From: Didymella arachidicola
Lineage: Eukaryota > Ascomycota > Dothideomycetes > Pleosporales > Didymellaceae
DNA: 64,000 nt
NCBI GenBank assembly: GCA_016630955.3
Contig: CM050001.1
Span: 620,001 to 684,000 of the forward strand
Direction: 5' to 3'
The translations under genes were made by a program, and so were the position numbers. Shown here piece after piece: positions 33,773-45,064 of the stretch. Under the pieces are notes generated by a model. It was not told the origin of the DNA. It was given only the letters and a program-made list of their open reading frames with translations, and ran no database searches. Position 1 is the stretch's first letter. Each line of letters starts with the position of its first letter.

Positions 33773-33827
33773 GTCTTGGCAAAAGTGAGCGGCTCGCCCG
33801 GGTGAGCGGCTCGCCCGTAAGGTACGT
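33773..33827 (-). repeat. Element 3 right terminal inverted repeat
   Basis: Reverse complement of the left repeat with one difference (T for C at position 9, ACGTACCTTAC). The transposase start at 33747 lies just inside. Confidence 0.95.
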
Positions 33828-33829
33828 TA

Positions 33830-35038
33830 TATAGACTTATAAACAGTATACTAGCAGAGTCTATTTAGGATACTATACCTTTCTTATAACTTTCAGCATG
33901 TCTTAATATCTCTGCGTTGTGTGTACCCATGTCGACCTTTTTTTTTTGCCACGTCGCATGACCAAGTCAACATTTCGAAAATAATCACATCGACACGAGG
34001 GTGATGGCAATCGCTAGGACATCGCCCTATCCGGTACAAATCTCTGCAACCGACCCAGAGGGAACCCGATACAACACAGCCCTGTCGTCCAGGTCCTCGC
34101 GGCAACTTTGCCGGCCCATCTCCAACGCACAGGGCCAGAACACGCATTCAAAGCAGCGAGGCAGCAGCGGACATGGCCACCAGACCATCAAACCTCCAAA
34201 TCCAGTAGGGAACAAATATCTGTGGAAAGCAGGTCCATTTGAAGGATTCCCGTTAGCCTTTCTACCGAGAGCCTTTCTGCCGCTGGACAAATCATCACCG
34301 CCGGACAGTTCCTGCAGCGCGCTCACTCGCGCAAAGGCAAAGTTAAAACAGCGCAGGGCTGTTTGAACCAACGTGTTTCCATACCTCACTTGACTCGTGC
34401 GCCTTTCCGCGCAGGGTAAGAAAAGGAAGTGTGGAATACAGCCGTGCCGCGTAGGATTCGCCGGATCCTTGCTGCGGACCGCATGTCTGCGTGGCAGGCG
34501 ACGCGGTAGGAGTGCGTGGCGGCAGACGACCAAGTAGCCATCTCAGAGAGACTGCAATACACAAAACCATTCACACAACTCTGAATAACGCGGGTTGTCA
34601 GCTTCGACGTCCCCTCCGCAGCGCTAGCGCCGCTCGGCAATCGAGGAGCTTTCAGCCTCAGGCTGCCCTGACGATCATCTTTGCCGAAATACAACACCGT
34701 CCATTCTAGCGCTGCTGCGCACTGCGAACGAAGCGCATTGTATGGCGAGCTTGCGGGAACTTCGGAAGCCGCTGGTGCTTGTTTTCTCGAATAATGGCTG
34801 CACGTGCGCTTTGGTGGGCTTAATGCGGAGGGAGTCTTGACGTCATGACGAAGAGATGATGCTCGATGCAGACGAGTTGGTGGTTCTGCGTGTGATGCGA
34901 TCTAGCGTGTGGTAGACATTGCATCATGGGTTCTCTCTCTTCTCGACACGGGTTTGCTGACTGCTGGGTCGATTCTCATTGAAGCTCTCACGGCTACTCG
35001 TCTCTTGCCATAAAATTATCTCCCCTCACACTCGAGCC
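33830..35038. other. Intergenic region upstream of the caleosin gene
   Basis: About 1.2 kb. A T-rich run lies at about 33939-33949. Open frames at 34001-34697 on both strands overlap and show no domain. The last few hundred bases are the likely caleosin promoter. Confidence 0.45.
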
Positions 35039-35902
35039 ATGACAGACAAGGTCTGGTACGCAAGCGGGCTCAAGGCGGACCGCCACGACTACCTCGACAA
35101 TGGCGACCTCACAAACGGCGACTACGAGTTCAGCGCAAGCGACGTCCGCACTGTCAACCACGTTCCCATCACCAGCCGGCAACGGCCCTGGGTAGCCCCC
35201 AAGAACTCCCCCCTCAAGGAGCCAGGTACTTACCCCCCAACACTCTCCCCACGCCCGCTGACACACCCAGGTCTCGCCCGCGCCAACATTGCCGCAACCC
35301 ACGACAAGCCCGACGGCACCACCGAAGGTGATTGGGCACAGCGACACCGACACCAAACAGTCCTGCAGCAGCACTGCGAGTACTTCGACCGCGACCGCGA
35401 CGGCATCCTCTGGCCCAGCGACACCTTCGTCGGGTTCTACAACCTGGGCTTCGGCATCATTCTAAGCGCCTTCGCGCTGTTCATCATCCACATCAACTTC
35501 TCCTACCCAACCGGCACCTCCTGGCTGCCCGACCCGCTCTTCCGCATCAACCTCGTCAACATCGACCGCACAAAGCACGGCAGCGATAGCGACACGTACG
35601 ACTCCCAAGGACGCTTCCGGCCCCAGCAGTTCGAAGACATCTTCGCCAAGTACGCAAACGGCGCGGATCACCTGACTATCTGGACGCTGCTGGAGCAGAT
35701 CAAGGGCCAGAGGAATGTCAGTGATCCGATTGGCTGGGGTGGAGCTGTATTTGAGTGGATGGCGACGTATATCATGTTGTGGCCGGAGGATGGCAAGATG
35801 AGGAAGGAGGATGTTAGGAGGGTGTATGATGGGAGTATTTTCCATGGGTGGGCGAGGGATGTTGAGAGGAAGAGGAAAGCGGGGACGATGCGGAAGTGGT
35901 GA
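35039..35902 (+). CDS. Caleosin / fungal peroxygenase
   Basis: Exons 35039-35225 and 35271-35902 give 272 residues. The 45-nt intron is inferred from a GTACTT donor, a GCTGAC branch point and a CCCAG acceptor, and because the intron-derived segment (TYPPTLSPRPLT) does not belong to the family; being in phase and stop-free, it could be retained. The hallmark calcium loop DRDRDGILWPSD is at 102-113, followed by a hydrophobic segment (about 116-141) for the lipid-droplet or ER membrane. His97 (LQQHCEYFD) and His136 (IIHINFSYP) match the haem-ligand histidines. Caleosins are haem peroxygenases using fatty-acid hydroperoxides, linked in fungi to lipid droplets and oxylipins. Confidence 0.93.
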   Translation: MTDKVWYASGLKADRHDYLDNGDLTNGDYEFSASDVRTVNHVPITSRQRPWVAPKNSPLKEPGTYPPTLSPRPLTHPGLARANIAATHDKPDGTTEGDWAQRHRHQTVLQQHCEYFDRDRDGILWPSDTFVGFYNLGFGIILSAFALFIIHINFSYPTGTSWLPDPLFRINLVNIDRTKHGSDSDTYDSQGRFRPQQFEDIFAKYANGADHLTIWTLLEQIKGQRNVSDPIGWGGAVFEWMATYIMLWPEDGKMRKEDVRRVYDGSIFHGWARDVERKRKAGTMRKW

Positions 35903-38900
35903 GATTGACGAAGGAACTCACTTCTCGCGCACTGGATCACGTTGCCATCGTTGGGCGCCGAGCCCATACTCACGCATTGCTATCGATGCCGCACACGAAG
36001 CTAGGCGGTGTACGTCCATCTTGGACGAAATCTCAATCATGTTCGAGAAACGGTACTGCACCGGTAGAGACAGCAGAAGATTACTGAGTCTGCTCGGGCA
36101 GGCGGCTGGCCCGGAAGAGCGGAGGGCGGTGCTTCGTCGGCGGAGAATCGAGGGTTGAAAAATGTGGGGTTGAGGATGATGGTGTGCTGCAATTTGTACA
36201 TGTGTAAGCGAGAGTGAGAGGGATGTGTTTTGGAGCTATATGTGGACGGTTTGCGGACCGCCATGGGAGCAGGGCTTTGTTGATTGTAGATGATGCTGTT
36301 GGAGAGTATGTGGTCTGTATTTGCAGCGTAAGAGAGGTGTTCAATGGGAGTAGACGCTTCAGGAGCAGCTCAGAGTAATTCATCTGGGCAGTGTGGCAGC
36401 CTCGCCCACGAGGAATAATATGTCTCTTCTGCAAGCATAGCTAAAGGCAAGCCTCACGGATTTAGCGACGACACTTTCTAGCCGAGTACCGGCAAAGGCG
36501 AGCATGATAAGAAAGTTTTCTTCACGATGTATGGCCTCAGAAGTGTGCACTCCATTTTGAAGCCCTACTGCCTTATTTTCGGCGCTGATATCTCGCGCAT
36601 CATGATCCCGCCACAACAAACGCTCCCAGCGTCTGGCAGCGCAACCGACAGTGCTCAAAGTGCGTCCTCGGTACCTGTACCATAAAGCTCTACAGATCAT
36701 CACTCCGCGGTACTCATGCCTTCTGGAGCCATGCCCAGTCTTCCTGTCCAACAGGACGATGCGGGAAGCCTACAAGTCAGGTATCTGAGAAACACCACTC
36801 CTGCCGGAAAGCTCCACCCCAGTCCACCGCCGGCTAACCTGCGCAGGTAGAGCTGCAGATATCGCTATACCCTCACCGAGGCCTCAGATACGAGATTCAG
36901 AGTCTAGGGAGTCACACGCGGCAGCTACACGCAACATGCGAAGCCACTGACTAGAGCAACTATGCGCATGAAGGCGGGGTGGTATGCACATTCCCGGACT
37001 GTGGTGAATACTTCCTCAGTTCTGATCTACTGGCAACACACCAGGAGCGACAGTATGTGTCAGCCATCTCAGTCGAAATCTGCGACGCTAATTCAGATAC
37101 AGTAAGATCGACCCTGCTTCACTGACAGGCGATGATTCCATGATCGTAGCAGCAAGTCTTTCCATGGTTGCAGCGTCCAGGGCCCGATGTAGTGCAAAAG
37201 ACTCGACATGTAACCCCCAATTGCAGATTTCGCCTTCTTCACCAGACCTTGGCGCCACATTTCTTCTGTCGGCCTCGTACGGCCCTTCCATTGGGCTGGA
37301 CCCAAGCAGTCACAGGAAACGTGGGCTCGAAGATGAATATCCAGAGTTGACGCAGCAGGAGGACCTCTCAGCGAACAAGAGACACATAGCAACGTTTGTT
37401 GATGTACAGGGACATAATGTGTCAGATACTACCGTGTCCGTACGGCGGTTCACTGGCACTGAACCTGCCGACAATACAGATGACTCCACGAAGACGACGA
37501 AAATATCGTGGATGCATTACTTGAGCGGTGGACGGCAGTCGCGGTGGTTTTCCAGGCGGGATACGACTTATCTCATGCAGTCCTGGATCTTATGGTGGTG
37601 TTGGCAGTTGTGAAGCAGCTAGTCTACAGTTTCACGTCTGTTTAACTGGGCGAATCACGGCTTGCGACTTTTCGGCAAAGTCACGGAAGGGCTCTATACG
37701 GCCTTTTGGGTATTGCCTTGAACACATGTCAACATAGGCAGAACAGGAGATGTTGTCTTTTTCTAATTCAAGTCTGGATATGTATTTTCTGCACAGTCCG
37801 TGCCCGAGCTGCGAGTGTGGAAATCCAAGGTGCGGAAAGAATATACCTATTCTTTGAGCATTTGCGGGATAAGAAGCAACACATATTGTAAGGTTGGCCG
37901 TGTTTTGGACCTCTGCACACACGCTCTATCCGAGTAGGAAGGCAGACTTGTGGCCACAACCAAGACTGTACCTTCATAGCAGACCAGTCCTGTTTTTATC
38001 CAGATACCACAGGCGGTGAAATGTATTGACCAAAAGCCTCAAAAGCACCCCTTGCAAGTGAGATTGCAAAGATCGAGCAGCTGGAGGGAATGTCTTTTCT
38101 CTTGCTCTTTTCGAAGTAAGAGGGCAGTGCAGCCAGCATCATCCAACTTCCGCTGTTTTCAGGATGAAACGGGGGCAGGATATTATATACACATATACGG
38201 TCTTGTTATTGGTCTCGGAATCCAACATAGACTTCTTGGACATGGCTTTCAGTTAGCAGCGAGATGGTGCGATACAGCTCGCAGGTTGATATACAGATTG
38301 CGCTCTTATCTTTCATATTTCGACGAAAGCCGAAAAGCGCGCCAACCATGAGTTCTTCGTTTTCAGGTTTCGAATCTCCACCGGTCGCTGAGAAGCAGAC
38401 TGAACACAGGCGTAACGAACATAGATGTTCGATAAGCTAGCTTCGGATACAGCAAGGATTTTGAAAGAAAGAAGTTTGAGGTGTAAGGAGAAACGCTTTC
38501 CAGTGGCCGCGCAGATTAATGTATTCCCACATGACAGACTACCAACGAAGCGAAGCATGCCAGGATGAATATAGTACTTTTGAGCAGCAGCCACTAAGTG
38601 ATGATACTGCCATCGAGTCAGCGAGAGAATTGGTGTAGTAACACACAAGATTTGTTGTCTTTCAGTAGAGAATTGAACCAAGTAGCATCTGGTTCTGTAC
38701 GTGCTTAAGCCTTATTATCAGGCACATACATAGGACATGACAGTCCTGAGTTTGTACACATATCGCAATACACCACACAGAGGATTGAGACGAGATATCG
38801 GTACTGGTGAGCTCGCTTCTAATGCTATGTGGACGCAACTATAGTAGCAAGACAGGTACTTGTGGCCAAGGTATGAATACATACTTAGTCAGCGCGCCGA

Positions 38901-39380
38901 AATATCTTCCGTCCACATCAAGTTTGTGTTGATTCGAGTCAGAGTGGAGGCGAGGCCCTGTTGAGCTGTCCGTACGTTTTTGGAGTCTGCAGAAGAGCGA
39001 GAGACACGTCGCTGCACGAACGGCGCTACCAAGACTCCTTGATGGTACAAAGAGGAGAGGATCAGACATCAGAGTTTGTCAAAGGTCATTCGAAAGTGCA
39101 GCGGTAGCCTGAGTGAAGAGGAACAGGGCATAGGTTTGCTTGGTATGGATCTTGGTAGTTTTGAAGCGCAAACTATACCGGAAACGAGGACTTTCCACCA
39201 AGCATTCGATTTAGGAACACCTATTGCACGTGACCAGGCAAATGCAAAGTGCGAAGGAGGTGTAAAGACTTTTGATTCTCAAGAAGCTATACAATGCGTC
39301 CGTGCCCGCGCCGAACGCCTCATCATGCTAAACGGGTAATAGAACATCAATCGTGCCAACCGTCATCTTGTGACCCTTGT
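35903..39380. other. Long gene-poor region
   Basis: About 3.5 kb between the caleosin and the RNA polymerase I subunit. The open frames (for example 36380-36751 minus, 37140-37613 plus, 38313-38681 minus) have no recognised domain. A zinc-finger-like fragment is at about 36946-37131. Composition and broken frames suggest decayed sequence. Confidence 0.5.
36946..37131 (+). pseudogene. Possible fragment of a C2H2-like gene
   Basis: One frame reads VCTFPDCGEYFLSSDLLATH, which has the CX4C and spaced Leu and His of a classical zinc finger but lacks a clear second His. It is bounded by stops (TAG just upstream, TGA at its end) and has no start or partner exon. It may be coincidence. Confidence 0.2.
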
Positions 39381-42300
39381 CTACGCATCCTCCATCTCCA
39401 CGTCCTCCTCTGCCTTCGTCTCAACGCCAGGCAACACGCCACCCTTCAGAGGATCGATGACCTGCACCGGTGCGAACACGTCGAAGGCACCTGTGCCAAT
39501 ACCACCGAGCTTGCCAACAACAATGCGCGCAGACGGGTTCTTTAGATCATCCCAGTCTCTCTCGAGCACGGCATCCTTCAGGAAGCCTACAGTGGTCTCG
39601 AAGCTCATCTTCATGAATGGACTAACATCACCCTTGAGCCCGTTTCGATTGAAAGGTGTGAAGCCTCCGCCCTTGGTCATAGTATCGGCGATCAAGTTAA
39701 GATGGCGTTGGTCGACGCTGATACCGTGACCGCTGAAGACGGCATGCATTTCGCGGACGATCGTGGCCCGACACGCCTCAACACCATAGAGTTGCAGCAT
39801 AGCCACAATGTCATTGGTGAAGACGCGGTTCACATCGACGATATCGTGGAACTCGCGGATGGCAAGAAGGTTGCTGCCCTCGGTCACGACAACCGGTACC
39901 ACAATCTTCTTGCCACTCGCGTCCTTGCCGTCTTCTTTGCTGACCATGGCAGAAGTGATCCCAGGAATAACGTGGATGGTAGCAAACTCAGCTGCAGCCT
40001 CAACGTGGTGGAGTACGAGAAGTTTTGGCGCCGCAAGAGGAAACTCGAACGTGATCTCGCAATACGCGCCCTTCTTGTCATCGAACTTGAAGTCGAAGAT
40101 GTCTGCGTTCTTGTTGACGATGCGATCTTTCCGAATATCGGAAGCTTCGTCGGTGGGAACAAGGGTCTCCTCATCATCAGAAGAGTCGTCTGTTTCAGGG
40201 GAGGATGCATGTGATGGCTTAGGGCTACCGCCATAAGCTTCGTCTTCGTCGCTGACAGCCTCTTCGCGATCGAGTGCATCGTTCATGGCTTGCTCCTCTT
40301 CTTCAGGCTCTTCGTAACCGACACTGTCTTCGCGGCGACCGCGCTGTTTAGCGTGTGTCGTGTCGTTGTCACCCTCACCGTCATCGCTGTCGTCGTCCTC
40401 CGGGCCGCCTTCGCGACCAGCACGCTCGTCATCAACAACCACGTCATCAAGCCCACGGCTTGACTGCCCTACTTGCGGTACTGAGGCGTTGGCTGTGGAC
40501 AATGACTTATTCTCGCCCTTTTTCTTCAGATCGATGCGCATAATCTTCTGCAAGCGAGGGCAGAACTTCTGCTCTATCGACTCGGCGACATCGCGCACCT
40601 TGATGGCGTACTCTTGTGTGTATTCGTCGGCCGGGTAGAGGTCAAGGCGAACCTTGTACGTTCTTGCTTGGCTGAATTGAGAACCAGCGCCAGACGACTC
40701 AGTGACTGTAACCTTGTCGACAACTGCGGATAGTGGCAGCCTAGTGATACTCTTTGCGAATTTCTCCATGTGATCCTTGGGAAGCTCCGCGTGGGGGTAC
40801 ATGGTCATACCAGGCGTTGAGATCTTGGCTGAGGCAGTCATGACGATTTCACGAAGACGAGGGATACCGAGTGTTACGTTCTTTGCGGAATGACCAGCCA
40901 AATGGAAGGTGTTGAGTGTCATCTGCGTCGAGGGCTCACCGATGGACTGACCGGCAACAACACCGACAGCCTCACCGGGCTCCACGAGGGAACGCAGGTA
41001 CTTCAGGTCGAGCATCTGTTCAAAGCTCTTCTTAAGGATCTCACCCTCAGGGTCCTTTTTCTTGTTCTTGAGCAGCTTATCCACGTTGCTGTCGACATAC
41101 TACGAAGGATTAGCCTCAGTCACGAAGGTATTAGCAATTGTATGACTTACGCTCTTCTTTGCCTGGTAGAACTTCTCAGAAGTACTACCACTGTGGCGGC
41201 CAGGGGCATAAACGGCCGTGACGGGATCCATCGCGGCAGGATCTTTCCTGGCCTTCTTGACGGCCTTCTTGTTGTGCTCAGATGCTTCTGCGCTGTGTAC
41301 TTTTCCAAACGCCTCTTGCGTGTTGAGGGATTGCGCAAGGGATAAGAAGTTCTGGGCCTGGAACTTGAAGTCGTTGAGATACTTCTGCTTGGTGATGTCG
41401 AGACCATCCTCGCCATACAGGAACTGTACCATGCTGCCATCGGAGTCGCGGACCGAGGTGTCGTATTCGACTTTAAGGCCTTCCATACCCTTGATGATAC
41501 AGCGCTGCAGGTAACCGGAACGAGAAGTTTTAACAGCGGTATCGATGAGACCCTCACGACCAGCCATCATATGGAAGTAGTATTCCTGAGGGCGCACACC
41601 AGTCAAGAAACGGTTAACGATGTAGCCACCGGCGCGTACACTTGTCTCGTAGGGCTTGAAGCAAGGCAATGTCTTACCACTGACCATGACCGGGACACGA
41701 CGACCTTCCAGAACCTGCTGACCTAGGTTACAAGAAATCTGGTTAGCGTTGACCAAACTTCCCTTGGCACCAGAGCCTGTCATGGCCTGCATCTGGTTCT
41801 TGGGGAAGAGCTTGATGAGCTTGTGTGGCAAACATGCTTGCGTAACTGCAGAGGATACATCGGCGGTGGCACTGTTGGACAGGAGATCGAGCCCATGCTG
41901 TTTGCCATCGTCTCGCAGAACGCGCTCAAGGCGTGTCTGGAGCTCGGTGTTGGTGGGTGTGATCTTGCCCGCATCCAAGCTGACGTACTTGGACGCAACC
42001 TCGAATCCAATCCGCTCGGCAGCCTGTAGCTTTTCAAGTCGTGCCTGATCACCCTCAGCGGTCAAGATAAGATCCTCAACACCACAGGAGAATGCGCGCA
42101 TGTGCAGCAGCTTGGTCAGCATACGACCAATGATACTCAACGCGCGACCTGCAATCGTCTCGCCGTAGGCTTCATAGATGCCATTGATGAGACCACCAGC
42201 GGCAGGACCAATCTGACTCTTGTCGATAATACCGCACAAGAGCTGGCCATCCTTGACAACAACGGCTTGCTCCTCGCTTGCTTCGCCCCAGAGCTTGCCG

Positions 42301-44640
42301 TTTGTGGAGGACTTTGACTCGAGAGTCAGGTCCTGGTACTCGGCTGGCTTGATGTTCTTGAGGATCGTCGTAAAGATCTGCTTGCCGGTCCACAGAGGGA
42401 CAGGCTTGTAGATGGCAGGCTCTACAGTCTCCAATCGGCCAGATGTCGTATGTCCGTCTTCAGGTCGCAGAGCCGCGTACATCAGCTGTTGATACTCCTC
42501 GCGTGTGAAGAAGGTGTCCTTGTTCGATAGCCAAACACCCATGGAGATATGGTCCTGAATGAGACCACGCAGAGGCTTTCCGGCTGTTGCTGAGAGGTAC
42601 TGATGATCTGTGTCGGCGATCGTCATGGCTTCGGCGCGCGCGAGTTCGTTCTGCGGGAAATGCATGTTCATCTCGTCACCGTCGAAGTCGGCGTTGTAGG
42701 TGTTGCAGTTAGCGTAGTGCATGCGAATGGTCTTCTCGCCAGGCAGGACACGCGCTCTATGTACCATCATGGACGGCTTGTGCAGAGTAGGTTGACGGTT
42801 CATGATGACGACGTCGCCGTTGTTGAGATGGCGGTGTACCTTCTTGTTCTTGGAGCCGTTGGAAAAAGTGTTTGAAGGCGCAAGTAGCTGGTTGGCTAGG
42901 GCTAAGCGCTCCTCGTAGTTCTTCTTCTTGAGCGTCACAACCTGGCCAAATTCGTTCTCAATTGCAACAGCACCAGGCCATTTGTCAGGCCCGTTCAACA
43001 CCGCTTCCTTCATGTCGTAGAAGTTGTGATTTGTGACGGGCTCAGGGAATGTAAGCTTCTTGGCGAAGACAGGAGGTACACCAATCTCGTTGGTTTCGAT
43101 GTTGGGATCGGGTGAGATGACGGATCGGGCGGCAAAGTTGACACGCTTTCCCATCATGTTCTTACGGAACAGACCCTCCTTCTTTTCAAGATGCTGTTTG
43201 ATACCATCGGCGTTGGTCAGGCCGGCCTTGCCCTGTACAGGATTTGCGTCGCGATCGATGACGGCGTTTACAGCGCCCTGTAGGTTAACCCAGGTGTTCT
43301 GGAGATCGTCAAAGTTACGGCGTCTATATCCAGCCTCGTTCTCCTGGCCCTTCATCTCGTTACTGATCTGGCGCATCGAGTCGCAGGCGTTCAGAATGCC
43401 CTTGTACAAGCTGTTCTTTGGCGATTCAGCAATCGAATCGCCCGTCTTGTCCTCCATCCTGTATCTGTTTGGCGGTACGATGATGGCGTCCATGAAAAAC
43501 ATGTCGGGACTGACGGCGCCTGAGCCGTACGGAGCGTAGATCAGGCGCAGGATTTCAGCTTCCTGTTCGAAGAGCAGGGTCATAGAGGCCTTCACTTCAG
43601 CAGCTGTGACGTACTCCTGCGAGCTGTCTGCCGCATCGACAGCCGTTTTCGTCTTGGTCGAAGTTCGTGCCTCAGTGGCTGTGAGAGAGCCGTCGTCCAT
43701 GTCGATGTCGATGCCCTCCTCCTCCTCCTCCTCCTCCATGTCTGCCAGGCCCTCGTCGTCGTGAACAGTCTGCTTCTTCGCTTTCGCGTCTCGTCGCGCC
43801 AGGATGTCAAGAGGATTCTGGAGGCGCTTCTCGGACTGCGCCATCTGTGCTTTCTCCTTGCCGCTTAGGTTCTTCCTGAAGATCTTGATGCTCTTGTCCT
43901 TGCGGTAGGTGGGGTTGATTGCCTGGCAATTCTTGCACTTCTTGCCTGCGACAAGGGCAGCGTAGAAGTCCTTCAGGACCAGTCTCCTGGCCTCTGAAGT
44001 TGTAGCATTCTTCTCCTTAATCGACCGTGCCTCGTGCTTGGAGATGCCTGCCCGCTTCAGGCACCTCTTGACGTAGTTGTTGCGCTGGCCCACGATGTCC
44101 TCGTTGTCGTCATCGGACTCGGACTCGGCGCCATCCGTCTTCTTCTTGCCCTTGTTCATGTCGACGAACTCGTGCATCTCGTTGGCCTCTTTGACCAGGC
44201 CGCACCGGATCAATCGCAGCTTGGACACGAACTCGTTGACCTGGACGCGCGCGAGCTTGAGGTTGTGGCAGTAGGCGCACTTGCCTCGCAGCAACCGCAG
44301 CAGCTGGTCCATGAATGTGAGGTGGTATACGGTGACGGGCAGCTCGATGTGGCCGCAGTGGCCGGGGCAGCCGAGCATGGTGGTGAGGCCGCATGTCGAG
44401 CATCTGGCGCTGTTAGTCGGGCCATGTTGGCGCTGCGGTCTTGTGTGGCAATGCTCACGGGTTGTCGAGGAAGGCGCCGAGGGCAGCATCGTGCAGACCG
44501 CCAGGCACCGGGTGCAGCAGCGAGTCGAAGGTGGTCGGGTTCGTGATGCGCTTGACAGAGAGCGCGCGGACGTCCTGCGCGGACAGGAAGCCGAACTCGA
44601 CGGCCTGGATGGCCGACGACACGGGCTGCGAAGTGTTCAT
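39381..44640 (-). CDS. RPA190: RNA polymerase I largest subunit (A190)
   Basis: Exons 44459-44640, 41151-44403 and 39381-41099 give 1717 residues, normal for fungal A190. The first intron splits the zinc-binding N-terminus; after splicing, CSTCGLTTMLGCPGHCGHIE forms the clamp zinc site. The catalytic Mg-binding motif NADFDGDEMNMHFP is at about 632. Other hallmarks are NRQPTLHKPSMM, SGAKGSLVN, the A190-type acidic linker (EDDDSDDGEGDN, about 40300-40450) and PGEAVGVVAGQSIGEPSTQM. It is the catalytic subunit that transcribes 35S rRNA precursor in the nucleolus. Head to head with the PRP3 gene across 424 bp. Confidence 0.97.
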
Positions 44641-45064
44641 GGTTGCGCCTGCGTGCGAACCTGCGGGGGAGTCCTTTACATGCGCGGGTGCAGCAAAGCG
44701 TCACTTCTGCAATCGGGCGAGGCGAGGCAAGCTTGCCATGGCGCCTGCAAAAGATTATGTTCGAAAAATCGCGGGCCCACCCCACTAGCGCGGGCACGGG
44801 CCAGGAGGTGCAAGTGGCCGCCTGCGCGAGCAACGCAGCGCCGTCACACGCGTTTTGACGGGAAGCCGTGGTGCAGAAAGCAGACGCGCATCTCGAGCAT
44901 CGTCGGTCGCGCTTGCCTTGTGGTAGTCGCACCTTCTCCAAGAATCGTCTCTCCCGCTTTTGGGCCTGGTGGCGAGAGACTGCCCGCGCATACTTCCTCT
45001 ATCCAGTTCTCTCATCACCCCCGAGAACTCCGCAGACGACAACCTCACGAACACCTCCGGCAAC
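44641..45064. promoter_or_regulatory. Bidirectional promoter region, RPA190 / PRP3
   Basis: 424 bp between two divergent housekeeping starts, one for rRNA synthesis and one for splicing. No clear TATA box. The shared region suggests coordinated expression. Confidence 0.45.

Larger units (their letters stand above)
29855..33827 (-). mobile_element. Element 3: decayed Fot1/Pogo transposon split by element 2
   Basis: Outer element bounded by 55-bp inverted repeats (29855-29909 and 33773-33827) with one mismatch, flanked by TA at 29853-29854 and 33828-33829. Removing element 2 and one TA leaves about 1861 bp, close to the 1834 bp of element 1. Its transposase lies on the minus strand and is interrupted by stops and by the insertion, so it cannot make its own enzyme, though its ends look intact and might be mobilised in trans. 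Confidence 0.93.

Noticed and set aside
34001..34697. Frames on both strands upstream of the caleosin gene.
   Set aside because: Mutually overlapping, no domain, and located where the promoter is expected.
37140..37613. 157-codon open frame considered as a gene.
   Set aside because: No recognised domain, no partner exon or clear promoter, and overlapping frames of similar length on the other strand.
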